A DNA stretch of 40,716 bases from assembly GCA_030150045.1 (NCBI GenBank), contig JASLGM010000034.1, positions 1 through 40,716 on the forward strand. Direction: 5' to 3'. The notes below the pieces were generated by a model, which saw only the letters and a program-made list of their open reading frames with translations, was not told where the DNA came from and made no database searches. The translations under genes were made by a program, and so were the position numbers. Positions 6,429 through 14,401 of this stretch are shown here, one piece after another. The stretch comes from Taishania sp. GTDB taxonomy: Bacteria > Bacteroidota > Bacteroidia > Flavobacteriales_D > Crocinitomicaceae. Positions within the stretch are counted from its first letter, which is position 1, and each line of letters starts with the position of its first letter.

Positions 6429-9248
6429 TTAGCAATAACTGCAATAACTAAAGTACAGATCTTTATGTACAAAAGGCTGTTGGGTATCGTAAATAGCGTC
6501 CAAAATTCGGGTCAACAATGTCGGGAATAGTGCTCCTAATTCGGATAGATTATATTCTTGTGATTCAAAAATCAATAATCCTTTATTGGCTTTCATCAGA
6601 GATAAAATACCCGTTTCATTGGGCCAAATCTGATATTTATGATGGTACATATAGGCATAGGCTATCAACTGCAATGCATGTTTAGTCCCATTTTTATCAG
6701 CCAAAATTGCATCTGCAAAATCCAATTCTTTATCTTTCTTCAAAACAACATCTTCTGCCTTTGTGTTTCCTGTTTTAAAATCCACCACACGAATCTTACC
6801 ATCCACTTCTTCTACACGGTCGATGGTTCCTTTTAGGGTGATATTGTAGACCCGATCTGCACCCTGCAAAGTCAATGGAATGGTGAATTTTTCTTCCAAT
6901 GAATGTACGCCAATTTGCTTTCCTGCCTTGATTTCATGTTTCTCTGTTTTCAGAAAAGCAAGAATCATTTTCACTGCCATCTGAAAATTAAGCTGGTTTT
7001 TTCCTTTTTCAAATGCAGATTTATCGTTGTTGAATTTCTCCAAAAATTTCTCTTGTACCTTTGCTTGAACCTGTAATTCCATCAGTTCAATATCGGCTAC
7101 TGTTAACGAACGAAACCCTTGGTTTAACTCGCCTTGCGCATTGTATTTAGCCAACGGCCAATAAAATTCTTCTAACACCGCATGAACGATTGTTCCAAAC
7201 GTGGACTTCTCCATATCTTCTTCAACTTCGTTCTCTTCTCCAAAATCCAATACGTTCTTATAGTAAAAATCTAAAGGACATTTAATGTAAGTGTTCAACT
7301 TAGAAATTGTGGTTGACAATCCAAATATGGCATCCAAACGTTGCAGTACAACATCGTCTTTTACAATCGTTTGTTTATTGGATTGGATGCTATTTTCAAT
7401 CGGCACATTATAATACTCAAAAGAATAATTCATTTGCTTGTTTAAGCGACCAAGTTCCAATTCCAATTGCATCAAATACCTACTTTTTTCAGAGCCTGCC
7501 ATACCATCTTTGGCGCCCGAATAGGTTACCGTTAAGTGCTCACAATGATGTAGTAAACGATAGAAGTGATGTGCGAAAAGTCCTTGTTTTTCTCTTGGAG
7601 TGGGCAGTCCTGCATACCTCCTTAAGTCCATTGGCAACATACTTTGAATTGGATTTGTTGGAGGCATGGCACCTTCGTTTAATCCCAAACAAATGATACG
7701 TTTAAAATCGAGCAAACGGGTTTCTAATAGCCCCATAACCTGAAGTCCATCAATTGGATTTCCGTGATATGCTATGCTTTTGTTGGACCAATGTTGGGTG
7801 AATAACGCTTTAAAACTGCGCATTCTCATCTCTGGTGTACCTTCGCTGATGATGGTTTGAAAATCTACAATTGCTTGATCGAAGTGATAAATCAATGCTT
7901 TTTCAAAAACAGCATCTGTCTTCACTTCTTTGAACACCAATTGATTCAATAAACGAATCGTATCAATTCCTGTTTTCCATTCGTTATTCCAAGTAGCAAA
8001 GCAATATTGAAATACGGTTTTTAATACGGGAGAAAGTTTCCATTTCCCAACATTAACAAACAATTTATTGTGCTTTAGTATTTCGGCTTCAATGAGCTGA
8101 ATCTGATGTTCGTCCTCAGTTGTTGCTAGAGAAAGAATGAATGGGTGTGCAAAAATACGTTTGACATCAACATGATAAGCAGCAGTAGTCTGGAAACGCA
8201 TAAAGTGTTCCTGAATTTGAAACAGAATGTCCACCCAGTTTTTTACCGCAGAGGCTTTTAATGGCATTCCTAAAGTAATATTTGTTTTCTCTACGCGTTT
8301 AGGAATGTTTTTTAACAAAGGAATAATTAGATTTTCATCCGCCAAAAGCACCAAAGTATCTTTCATCTCTTCAGTTGGTATAGCATCTAATTCGTTGGAT
8401 GCGACCTTTACTTGCCCTGTTACTTGAGGACATTCAATCACCCGAACATTTAACTCCTTTGTTAACAATCTTTCTTCAATAAAAGGAAGCGTTCGAACAT
8501 CTAAATAACTCAACAGTTGACGCAAAAACATTCCCGCCTCATGACTATGGTTTTTTAAATAAAAAGTATCTGCATCAATCAATACATGTCCACGTCCTAA
8601 ACGATATGTTTGTTTAAGGATTTCAAGCTCACTCTTCGACATAGCATTAAAACCTGCGAAAATAAAATGAGCATCTTTATCTTCTTTGAACAACATATTT
8701 ATATTTTCTGCCAAATACTTATAAGCACCACCAGCATTAATTTTCTCTTGTTCTGTCAACTGTTTTTTGAGCGCATGATACAACTTAGGGAATTGATCCC
8801 AAAATTCCAAAAAGCGTTTTCTTGCAGGAGTTAAATCGGCTTCCTCAAGGTGCCAGTATTCTAAGTCCTTAATGTTTCTAAGGTCCTTAAAAATGGCATT
8901 AACATCCAACAAATAGCGATCTATTTCATCAAAATCAGAAAGTAGTACGGGTGCCCATTCCAAGAATTCATCAAAAGGAATAGCGTGTTTTCCCTCTTCC
9001 ATCTGTTGATGAATGCGATGCAATTGGATCACTAATCTGGTTTTATCAACTACCGGGAAAGGAGAAAGCCCTTTTACCAGTTGATCAATCGTTACCATTT
9101 TCGGTGCGAAAATAGGTTTGCCAAACGCCTCAAATAAAGAAGCGGATAGGTATTTCTTTGCACGTTCAGATGGAAGAACAACCGTTAGATGTCGTAAATC
9201 CAATTCTTTTTCCTTGATATAGTGCGCTATTTTTTCTGTAAACCTCAT
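6429..9248 (-). CDS. AddB-like PD-(D/E)XK nuclease (RecB-type)
   Basis: A 939-residue protein of the AddB-like family, which in AddAB helicase-nucleases processes double-strand DNA ends. The N-terminal three quarters resemble the inactivated helicase part (VVLPSERAKKYL near residue 25, where a Walker A would be). The C-terminal nuclease domain shows the first iron-sulfur Cys (C657 in IKCPLDFYY), the motif-I His in STFGTIVHAVLEEFY, the catalytic D823-F-K825 in VVDFKTGN, and the QLIAYAYMY motif. The C-terminus ends SYCSYC, giving C936 and C939, but the fourth cluster Cys expected a few residues later is absent. The start overlaps the upstream gene's stop by one base. No AddA helicase gene is adjacent. 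The repeat copy at 6099-6368 begins about 60 bp after the stop. Confidence 0.88.
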   Translation of the reverse strand: MRFTEKIAHYIKEKELDLRHLTVVLPSERAKKYLSASLFEAFGKPIFAPKMVTIDQLVKGLSPFPVVDKTRLVIQLHRIHQQMEEGKHAIPFDEFLEWAPVLLSDFDEIDRYLLDVNAIFKDLRNIKDLEYWHLEEADLTPARKRFLEFWDQFPKLYHALKKQLTEQEKINAGGAYKYLAENINMLFKEDKDAHFIFAGFNAMSKSELEILKQTYRLGRGHVLIDADTFYLKNHSHEAGMFLRQLLSYLDVRTLPFIEERLLTKELNVRVIECPQVTGQVKVASNELDAIPTEEMKDTLVLLADENLIIPLLKNIPKRVEKTNITLGMPLKASAVKNWVDILFQIQEHFMRFQTTAAYHVDVKRIFAHPFILSLATTEDEHQIQLIEAEILKHNKLFVNVGKWKLSPVLKTVFQYCFATWNNEWKTGIDTIRLLNQLVFKEVKTDAVFEKALIYHFDQAIVDFQTIISEGTPEMRMRSFKALFTQHWSNKSIAYHGNPIDGLQVMGLLETRLLDFKRIICLGLNEGAMPPTNPIQSMLPMDLRRYAGLPTPREKQGLFAHHFYRLLHHCEHLTVTYSGAKDGMAGSEKSRYLMQLELELGRLNKQMNYSFEYYNVPIENSIQSNKQTIVKDDVVLQRLDAIFGLSTTISKLNTYIKCPLDFYYKNVLDFGEENEVEEDMEKSTFGTIVHAVLEEFYWPLAKYNAQGELNQGFRSLTVADIELMELQVQAKVQEKFLEKFNNDKSAFEKGKNQLNFQMAVKMILAFLKTEKHEIKAGKQIGVHSLEEKFTIPLTLQGADRVYNITLKGTIDRVEEVDGKIRVVDFKTGNTKAEDVVLKKDKELDFADAILADKNGTKHALQLIAYAYMYHHKYQIWPNETGILSLMKANKGLLIFESQEYNLSELGALFPTLLTRILDAIYDTQQPFVHKDLYFSYCSYC

Positions 9249-10375
9249 TATTTTTTAGTCAAAAAACCCCAATAGGTTTGTTTATTTACAGTCAATTGCG
9301 GTAAGCCCGGATAATATTCGTTAAACATTTGCGGAAACTTAATTTTCTTTTTCTTGTCAAATGCCATTTTGTACGCAATAGCGCCTTGCTCTGATTGTTC
9401 AATTAAGTCAATCTGTTGCCTTGTATGTGTTCGCCAAAACAAAAAAGCGATGGTTTTATTATTGATGTTCATCCACTTAATACGCTCTACAGTCAACCAA
9501 TTTTTCCAAAGTTGATCAATGTCCATACGCAAATCACTTGGATTAAAATTCTGAATCAACATATTCCTCATTCCTGTGTCAACAAAATAAACCAAATGGC
9601 TTTTCTTCAATTCATATCGCTTTGCCGTTGAATAAGAATCAATGCGAACCAAAACATAAGCTTTAACCAACAAATCAACATATCTTTCCGCTGTCTCGTT
9701 ATCTAATCCGCATTTAGTTGCTAGATCATTATAAGAAACCGGTTCTCCAATTTGAAAGGCCAAGAGCTGCAACAAACGAATCATCTGTTTCTTTTTATTG
9801 ATGCGGTCAGTCACACCTAAATCAGTAACTAAAATAGTGTCTAATAGGTGTTCCAAAACTTCTTTTGCAGTATCTAAATTTGCAACCACTGCTGGATAAT
9901 TACCATAAATCAGGCGTTGTTCTAAAAGCTTATCCTCTTCTGAAACACCAAAATGAGAAGCTAACTCATAAAACGATGGTGGATAAACGCGAATGTGCAA
10001 CCCTTGTGACTCCAGTACTTCACGTAATAAATCATCCATTACGGGTTCGAATGAACAATTTAGTAATATGGAACAAGGCAATTCATCCTGCAAAATCAAC
10101 TCGATGATTTGTTGAAGATTTTTTAGGTATTGTGCTTCGTGAATAATAATTAGGTCGTAGCCTTGAAAAGCTTGTACAAGATCATTCGCCTGCATCTCTT
10201 CCATGCGTCGACGCTCTTTTTTTGGAGCAACATTAAGGTGTAACTGCTGTCCTTTCGCCTCCTGTAAGACTTCTTCAATCAATTCTTCTTTTCCAGCCAA
10301 ACGAGGTCCGGAGATCAATAAAATTCTACTGGATGCGAGTTGCTCCAGGATTTGATTTTTCTGTGTGCGCTTCAT
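9248..10375 (-). CDS. AAA_14/DUF4143-type ATPase with degenerate nucleotide site
   Basis: A 375-residue protein with the AAA_14 P-loop domain (about 15-165), a winged-helix segment (about 200-265) and a C-terminal DUF4143 PD-(D/E)XK-like domain (about 275-370). This family is common in prokaryotes and its biological role is poorly defined. The Walker A is GPRLAGKE (23-30), with Glu instead of the usual Thr/Ser after the Lys. The Walker B is LIIIHEAQ, with His79 where Asp is expected. The usual TGSS sensor is NCSF. ATP binding or hydrolysis may therefore be lost. The stop overlaps the ATG of the AddB-like nuclease (TAATG), so the two are coupled. A 17-bp palindrome containing a -7 box sits 4 nt before its start codon. 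Confidence 0.85.
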   Translation of the reverse strand: MKRTQKNQILEQLASSRILLISGPRLAGKEELIEEVLQEAKGQQLHLNVAPKKERRRMEEMQANDLVQAFQGYDLIIIHEAQYLKNLQQIIELILQDELPCSILLNCSFEPVMDDLLREVLESQGLHIRVYPPSFYELASHFGVSEEDKLLEQRLIYGNYPAVVANLDTAKEVLEHLLDTILVTDLGVTDRINKKKQMIRLLQLLAFQIGEPVSYNDLATKCGLDNETAERYVDLLVKAYVLVRIDSYSTAKRYELKKSHLVYFVDTGMRNMLIQNFNPSDLRMDIDQLWKNWLTVERIKWMNINNKTIAFLFWRTHTRQQIDLIEQSEQGAIAYKMAFDKKKKIKFPQMFNEYYPGLPQLTVNKQTYWGFLTKK

Positions 10376-10379
10376 TGTT

Positions 10380-10396
10380 CCAAATATAATATTTGG
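10380..10396 (-). promoter_or_regulatory. 17-bp palindrome overlapping a -7 box upstream of the DUF4143 gene
   Basis: CCAAATATAATATTTGG is a perfect inverted repeat with a 1-nt centre. On the minus strand it contains TATATTTG (10388-10381), a match to TAnnTTTG, ending only 5 nt before the ATG at 10375. If used, the transcript would be leaderless or nearly so, and the symmetry is that of a repressor site. No -33 TTG was found. Confidence 0.5.
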
Positions 10397-10433
10397 ATTC
10401 GAAAAAACGTTAAGCTTGGTTGAATTTTGCGAA

Positions 10434-11636
10434 TTAATCCATGAACCAACACCCGTTGAAAAACTTTCTTGGGCGATCAGAATTCATAAATTTATTTCCT
10501 CCGAATGCCTTTAATACAGCATAAGCATTTTGTCCTTCAATGATGCGTACCCAAGCATACCCTTCTGGATAAGAATCCGAAATACCTTCAAAATATACGT
10601 ATCCGTCATCTGTTAAGTAACGTAAAGTTTTGGCATCACCTGGCGATAGCATATAATCGTTTACCACATCTTCTAAAGAAGGATAGCTTTCCTTTTCAAT
10701 CAATTCCACAGAATAAACATTCCCTTGACCTAACTCTTTGAAAAAGTAGTAATTCAATGCGCCTTCACGATCCATTTCAATTGGTGCACCCGCCCATTCA
10801 CTGTGAAATTGCAATTCTTCTTCTTCAAGTACAAAAACCTTTTGCTTTCTCATGGTTTGTTTATCCTCTGCTTTATCTGTAACCACAGCAGAAACAAGAC
10901 GAACTTTCCAATGCGCATCTTTCAAGAATTTCAAGACTCCAAAACTTCCGCCTAAATGCGCGGACCCTACCAAAACAACTCCTCTTGTATTTTGAAGCAA
11001 AGTATCTATGCGATTTGTCATCGCTAAATTACGATCGACTATTGTACGTTGATACAAACTATTTGAATAATATTTGCGCAATAATTTATCAATTCCTGCG
11101 ATATCTCCATTAATGTATAGCCCTTCTAAAGTAGAAGACATCAACACTTCATCCATGTAAATACTGTCCGGCTCTGCAACATTCGTCTTTGTCAACTTAA
11201 TTTGGGTCTCCATCGCTTCAAGCGTTGTATACTCAATGCCATTCAACTGTGCCAAATTAAGCAAATACATATCTAAGAAATGGGGCATCCCGTCTTCGGT
11301 TCCGTAAACGGTTTCTCCGGCTTCATTTGTAGATGAATAAGGGAGTCCATGTGTGTCGAAACGCATCGAAAAAGCAGTAGAGCGCACTTCAAGGTCTTTT
11401 ACTATCGCAAACATATCTGTTTCCACCACCAACAATTCTGTATTTTTCAATACGGTGTACAAAGAGTCTGGAAGGTTAAACACCTTTTTGTCGTTACTGT
11501 GAAACGTTCCATAGATGTACGACTTCTTACCTTTAGGCGACGTAATTTCCCAAAACAATTGTGGATCTTTGGCTACTTGAGCAAACCCTCCAAAATAGAG
11601 AGAAATCGCAAATAGAAGAAGACATTTCTTTAACAT
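10434..11636 (-). CDS. TraB/GumN family protein (Tiki-like fold), secreted
   Basis: A 400-residue protein with a signal peptide (residues 1-20, ending GGFAQ) and a TraB/GumN domain at about 27-260. The two family G-x-x-H motifs are present: G-T-F-H46 in SYIYGTFHSN and G-S-A-H227 in VLVGSAHLGG, with a conserved Glu in VVETDMF. By homology to Tiki these residues would bind metal in a peptidase-like site, but the bacterial substrates are unknown. Residues beyond about 270 form a separate C-terminal region of unknown character. It starts 3 nt after the hutI stop, so the two genes are almost certainly cotranscribed, although a link to histidine catabolism is not obvious. Confidence 0.87.
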   Translation of the reverse strand: MLKKCLLLFAISLYFGGFAQVAKDPQLFWEITSPKGKKSYIYGTFHSNDKKVFNLPDSLYTVLKNTELLVVETDMFAIVKDLEVRSTAFSMRFDTHGLPYSSTNEAGETVYGTEDGMPHFLDMYLLNLAQLNGIEYTTLEAMETQIKLTKTNVAEPDSIYMDEVLMSSTLEGLYINGDIAGIDKLLRKYYSNSLYQRTIVDRNLAMTNRIDTLLQNTRGVVLVGSAHLGGSFGVLKFLKDAHWKVRLVSAVVTDKAEDKQTMRKQKVFVLEEEELQFHSEWAGAPIEMDREGALNYYFFKELGQGNVYSVELIEKESYPSLEDVVNDYMLSPGDAKTLRYLTDDGYVYFEGISDSYPEGYAWVRIIEGQNAYAVLKAFGGNKFMNSDRPRKFFNGCWFMD

Positions 11637-11639
11637 AAA

Positions 11640-12872
11640 TCAATAAATTACACGTTCAATTAACTGGTCACCAAAAGCATAAGGAATATATGCCAATGAA
11701 GGAATTTCTTTGGTAATCATGATCGGAGATTTACGCCCCAATGCAATTCTACCGTGTGTTTCCGAAAGCTCCATTGCTTGCGCAGCATTTACTGTCAAAG
11801 CATTAAATGCCTCTTCGGGAGTCAATCTCATTTTTATACAAGCTAAAGACCAAACAAAACTTAAATTTCCACTAGGTGTTGTACCGGGATTAAAGTCACT
11901 CGCCAATGCAACAGGCAACCCAGCATCGATTAATCCTCGACCATTTGCAAAAGGAATATTAATAAAATGAGAACAACTTGGTAATAAAGTTGGCATGGTT
12001 GTACTTTGCTTTAGTGCTTGAATATCGTTTTCACTTAATTCTTCTAAATGATCTACAGAAATTGCGCCAAGTTCAATTGCTTTTGGAATTCCGCCCATCA
12101 CAGAAAATTGGTTAACATGTACTTTTGGTTTCAAACCTAATGCGATTCCTGCTAAACATATTTCCTCCATTTCTGCTAAAGTGAAATAATTACGTTCACA
12201 AAAAACATCAATATAATCTGCCAATTGCTCCTTATGAATTTGAGGTAACATTTCGTGAATAATCTCGTCAATATACGCTCTCCTGTTTTCTTTATGATGT
12301 TTAGGAATGGCATGCGCTCCCAAAAAAGTAGCTTTGATTGCAATTGGCAAAGTTTCCTTCAATCGTTTAATTACACGCAAAATTTTTAATTCTGCATCGA
12401 CCGTTAATCCATATCCGGATTTAATTTCAATCGCACCGGTACCATAAGACATGAAACGTTCTACACGTTGTAGTGCCTCTTGATACAAGGTTTCTTCATC
12501 CATTCCATCTAACTTATGAGCAGAATTTAATATACCTCCACCCTTCGCAGCAATGTCTTCATAGGTCAAGCCTTTAATACGATCTGCAAATTCTTCTTCG
12601 CGATATGCTGCAAAAACACAGTGTGTATGTGAATCTACAAAAGCTGGTAGAACGTACTTTCCGCTCGCATCAATCACCTCCAAATTTCTCCAATCGGTTA
12701 CACCTTGCCAATCCTCCATCGGTCCGTAAGCCACCACTTCACCATCTTCAAGCGCCAAAAATGCATTTTCAATAATAGGTAAATGTTTCATTTCTTCTCC
12801 ACGGACAACGGCAGGAATATGTTCTCCAACTTGAACAAGTCCTTTGATGTTTTTGATCAAAATCTTTTGCAT
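11640..12872 (-). CDS. hutI: Imidazolonepropionase
   Basis: Hydrolyses 4-imidazolone-5-propionate to N-formimino-L-glutamate, the third step of histidine degradation, in the cytoplasm. The 410-residue length matches the family. The amidohydrolase-fold metal motif H82-T-H84 (FVDSHTHCVF) is present, as are the substrate-region GGGILNSAHK, the IKSGYGL motif, the metal-ligand region FLGAHAIPK and the late ASDFNPGTTPSG stretch with the metal-binding Asp. No hutH, hutU or hutG is adjacent, so if the pathway is complete it is scattered. The start is ATG at 12872, 16 nt after a -7 box. Confidence 0.95.
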   Translation of the reverse strand: MQKILIKNIKGLVQVGEHIPAVVRGEEMKHLPIIENAFLALEDGEVVAYGPMEDWQGVTDWRNLEVIDASGKYVLPAFVDSHTHCVFAAYREEEFADRIKGLTYEDIAAKGGGILNSAHKLDGMDEETLYQEALQRVERFMSYGTGAIEIKSGYGLTVDAELKILRVIKRLKETLPIAIKATFLGAHAIPKHHKENRRAYIDEIIHEMLPQIHKEQLADYIDVFCERNYFTLAEMEEICLAGIALGLKPKVHVNQFSVMGGIPKAIELGAISVDHLEELSENDIQALKQSTTMPTLLPSCSHFINIPFANGRGLIDAGLPVALASDFNPGTTPSGNLSFVWSLACIKMRLTPEEAFNALTVNAAQAMELSETHGRIALGRKSPIMITKEIPSLAYIPYAFGDQLIERVIY

Positions 12873-12888
12873 GCGACTGTTTTTTTAT

Positions 12889-12896
12889 CAAATTTA
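12889..12896 (-). promoter_or_regulatory. Bacteroidota -7 promoter box for hutI-traB
   Basis: TAAATTTG on the minus strand matches TAnnTTTG and lies 16 nt before the hutI ATG. No clear -33 element is visible. Confidence 0.5.
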
Positions 12897-13000
12897 AAAT
12901 AAACCTTTCGTAAATCTGCCATTCTTTGGAATTAAGGTCGAATTAACGCCAAAACAGTAATAAATGGTTTCAAAAATGTACAATTCTAACTTTTTATTGG

Positions 13001-13114
13001 GCGCTTCCCTGCCCTCTACCAAGTAAATTGGAGAGGACAGGGTCAGGCTATCCGCTACAAGTCCTCACCAAAAAATGCTTTTGGTTGCGGGCTTTTCACT
13101 GCAATCCTTAGCGC
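13001..13114 (+). repeat. Structured intergenic repeat, module B, copy 2
   Basis: Closed by GCGCT (13001-13005) and AGCGC (13110-13114). Hairpin 1 pairs CCCTG (13007-13011) with CAGGG (13038-13042), and inside it CCTCT-CCAA pairs with TTGGAGAGG, one base bulged. Hairpin 2 pairs ACCAAAA (13067-13073) with TTTTGGT (13079-13085). The conserved blocks GGTCAGGCTATCCGCT and CACTGCAATCC are present. Here B precedes A, the reverse of copy 1. It lies in the 539-bp region between the divergent hutI and 13412 genes. Confidence 0.85.
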
Positions 13115-13202
13115 AGAAATCGGTTTTCAAAACAAAACAAATCGTCCCATTTAATGGTTATGTGTTAACTTTTCTAAGAATAAAGGTTTGTTAAATGAAT
13201 TT

Positions 13203-13345
13203 CAGCCTGGGCGGAAAGGCGATAGCTGGCGGCATGGAAAATGGAGCAAACAAAGGGCAAAAGCTGCGACCAAAGGAAGCACGTTTTGGCACTATTGTAT
13301 GCCCATTTTTCAAACGACACTAAAGCTTGTAGACCAAATTGGCTG
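13203..13345 (+). repeat. Structured intergenic repeat, module A, copy 2
   Basis: Closed by CAGCC (13203-13207) and GGCTG (13341-13345), 143 bp. P2 pairs TGGAAAATGG (13235-13244) with CCATTTTTCA (13303-13312), all ten positions paired with one G-T. P3 pairs GCAAAAGC (13257-13264) with GTTTTGGC (13283-13290), and TGC/GCA encloses the conserved loop GACCAAAGGAA. These arms share almost no sequence with the same arms of the other copies, yet pair equally well. Confidence 0.87.
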
Positions 13346-13362
13346 CCAAAAAAGAGTTAAAA

Positions 13363-13393
13363 TCTTAGTAAATAAAAAGTGTATTTACTAAGA
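13363..13393 (+). promoter_or_regulatory. 12-bp perfect inverted repeat upstream of the SnoaL-like gene
   Basis: TCTTAGTAAATA (13363-13374) and TATTTACTAAGA (13382-13393) are exact inverse complements with a 7-nt spacer, ending 18 nt before the ATG at 13412. There is no T-run, so this is more likely an operator or leader hairpin than a terminator. No TAnnTTTG box was found for this gene. Confidence 0.5.
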
Positions 13394-13411
13394 AATAGTT
13401 ATCTTCATTGC

Positions 13412-13813
13412 ATGAAAAGTTTGGACATCGTTAAGCAATATTATGCGGAATTTAATGACCGCAATTGGGATGGAATGTTGGCTTTAGTGGCTGACAATAT
13501 TTTACATGAGCCCAATCAGGGTGAACCGCGAGAAGGCAAGGAGCTTTTTACCGCGTTCATGAAAAAAATGGAAGAATGTTACGAGGAAACCTTGACGAAA
13601 TTATCGTTTTATGTGAACGAGGAAGATGCAAATAAAATTGCTGTAACCTTTACGGTAAATGGTATTTACTTAAAAGGTGAAGAAGGTCTTCCAAAAGCTG
13701 AAGGACAAGCATATATCCTTCCAGCATCGGCGTTTTTAACGGTTGAAAATGGAAAAATTGCGTCTGTGGCAACCAATTACAACTTAGAATTGTGGATTGA
13801 ATTGGTTTCGTAA
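13412..13813 (+). CDS. SnoaL-like/NTF2-fold protein (ketosteroid isomerase-related)
   Basis: A 133-residue cytoplasmic protein with the SnoaL/NTF2-like pattern. The N-terminal helix SLDIVKQYYAEFNDRNWDGMLALVADNI is followed by a H-E-P-N-x-G stretch, GKELFTAFM and alternating beta strands ending in NYNLELWIE. This fold serves as isomerase, cyclase or plain binding domain, and the substrate cannot be inferred. I chose ATG 13412 over the in-frame ATG at 13379, because the domain begins here and the longer start lies inside the inverted repeat. The stop directly abuts the GNAT start, and the nitrilase follows, so the three genes look like one operon. In related arrangements such a protein may act on the same small molecule as the enzymes. 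Confidence 0.8.
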   Translation: MKSLDIVKQYYAEFNDRNWDGMLALVADNILHEPNQGEPREGKELFTAFMKKMEECYEETLTKLSFYVNEEDANKIAVTFTVNGIYLKGEEGLPKAEGQAYILPASAFLTVENGKIASVATNYNLELWIELVS

Positions 13814-14401
13814 ATGCAATTGACAGAAAAACAATTTATTGGAGAACAAATCATGGAAGTGGCAGAGCAATTTGCCACTTTGCGTATAGAGGTATTTAAG
13901 GAATTTCCTTACTTATATGAGGGAAACTTTGAATACGAATTGTCGTATATAAAAACCTATTCTTCGAGTCCAAACGCCATGCTGTTTGCGCTATACAATG
14001 AGAGCGAAATGATCGGTGCAACAACCTGTATTCCACTCGAAGAAGAAACGCTAGAGGTTAAGACCCCGTTTATAGAACGAAATTTAGATACAGATGCATT
14101 TATCTATTTCGGAGAAAGTCTACTTTTACCTTCCTATCGTGGATTGGGATTTGGGAAATTATTTTTTAAGAAACGAGAAGAACACGCTAAAACAATTGGA
14201 AAGTCAATGGCTTGTTTCTGCTCCGTAAACAGAGTAAATGAGCATCCACTACGTCCCTTAGATTATTCAGACAACGCAATTTTTTGGCAGAAACAAGGGT
14301 ATACGGAACAAACCGGTATGCACTGCGAAATGATTTGGAAGGACCTTGATACGGCGGATGAAACAGTAAAAACATTAACTTTTTGGACCAAGATTTTATG
14401 A
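13814..14401 (+). CDS. GNAT family N-acetyltransferase
   Basis: A 195-residue cytoplasmic acyltransferase. The acetyl-CoA pyrophosphate-binding motif A is R109-G-L-G-F-G114 in LLLPSYRGLGFGKLFFKKR, following a beta strand (FIYFGESLLL), and the C-terminal motif-B region includes AIFWQKQGY. The acceptor substrate is unknown. It starts immediately after the SnoaL-like stop and ends with ATGA overlapping the nitrilase-family gene. GNAT and carbon-nitrogen hydrolase modules occur fused in one polypeptide in other bacteria, so this pair probably represents the split form of the same enzyme system. Confidence 0.88.
   Translation: MQLTEKQFIGEQIMEVAEQFATLRIEVFKEFPYLYEGNFEYELSYIKTYSSSPNAMLFALYNESEMIGATTCIPLEEETLEVKTPFIERNLDTDAFIYFGESLLLPSYRGLGFGKLFFKKREEHAKTIGKSMACFCSVNRVNEHPLRPLDYSDNAIFWQKQGYTEQTGMHCEMIWKDLDTADETVKTLTFWTKIL

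Noticed and set aside
13188..13391. Open frame of 67 codons inside repeat copy 2
   Set aside because: It runs through module A and the inverted repeat; the same module in other copies has no corresponding frame, and its composition is that of the repeat.
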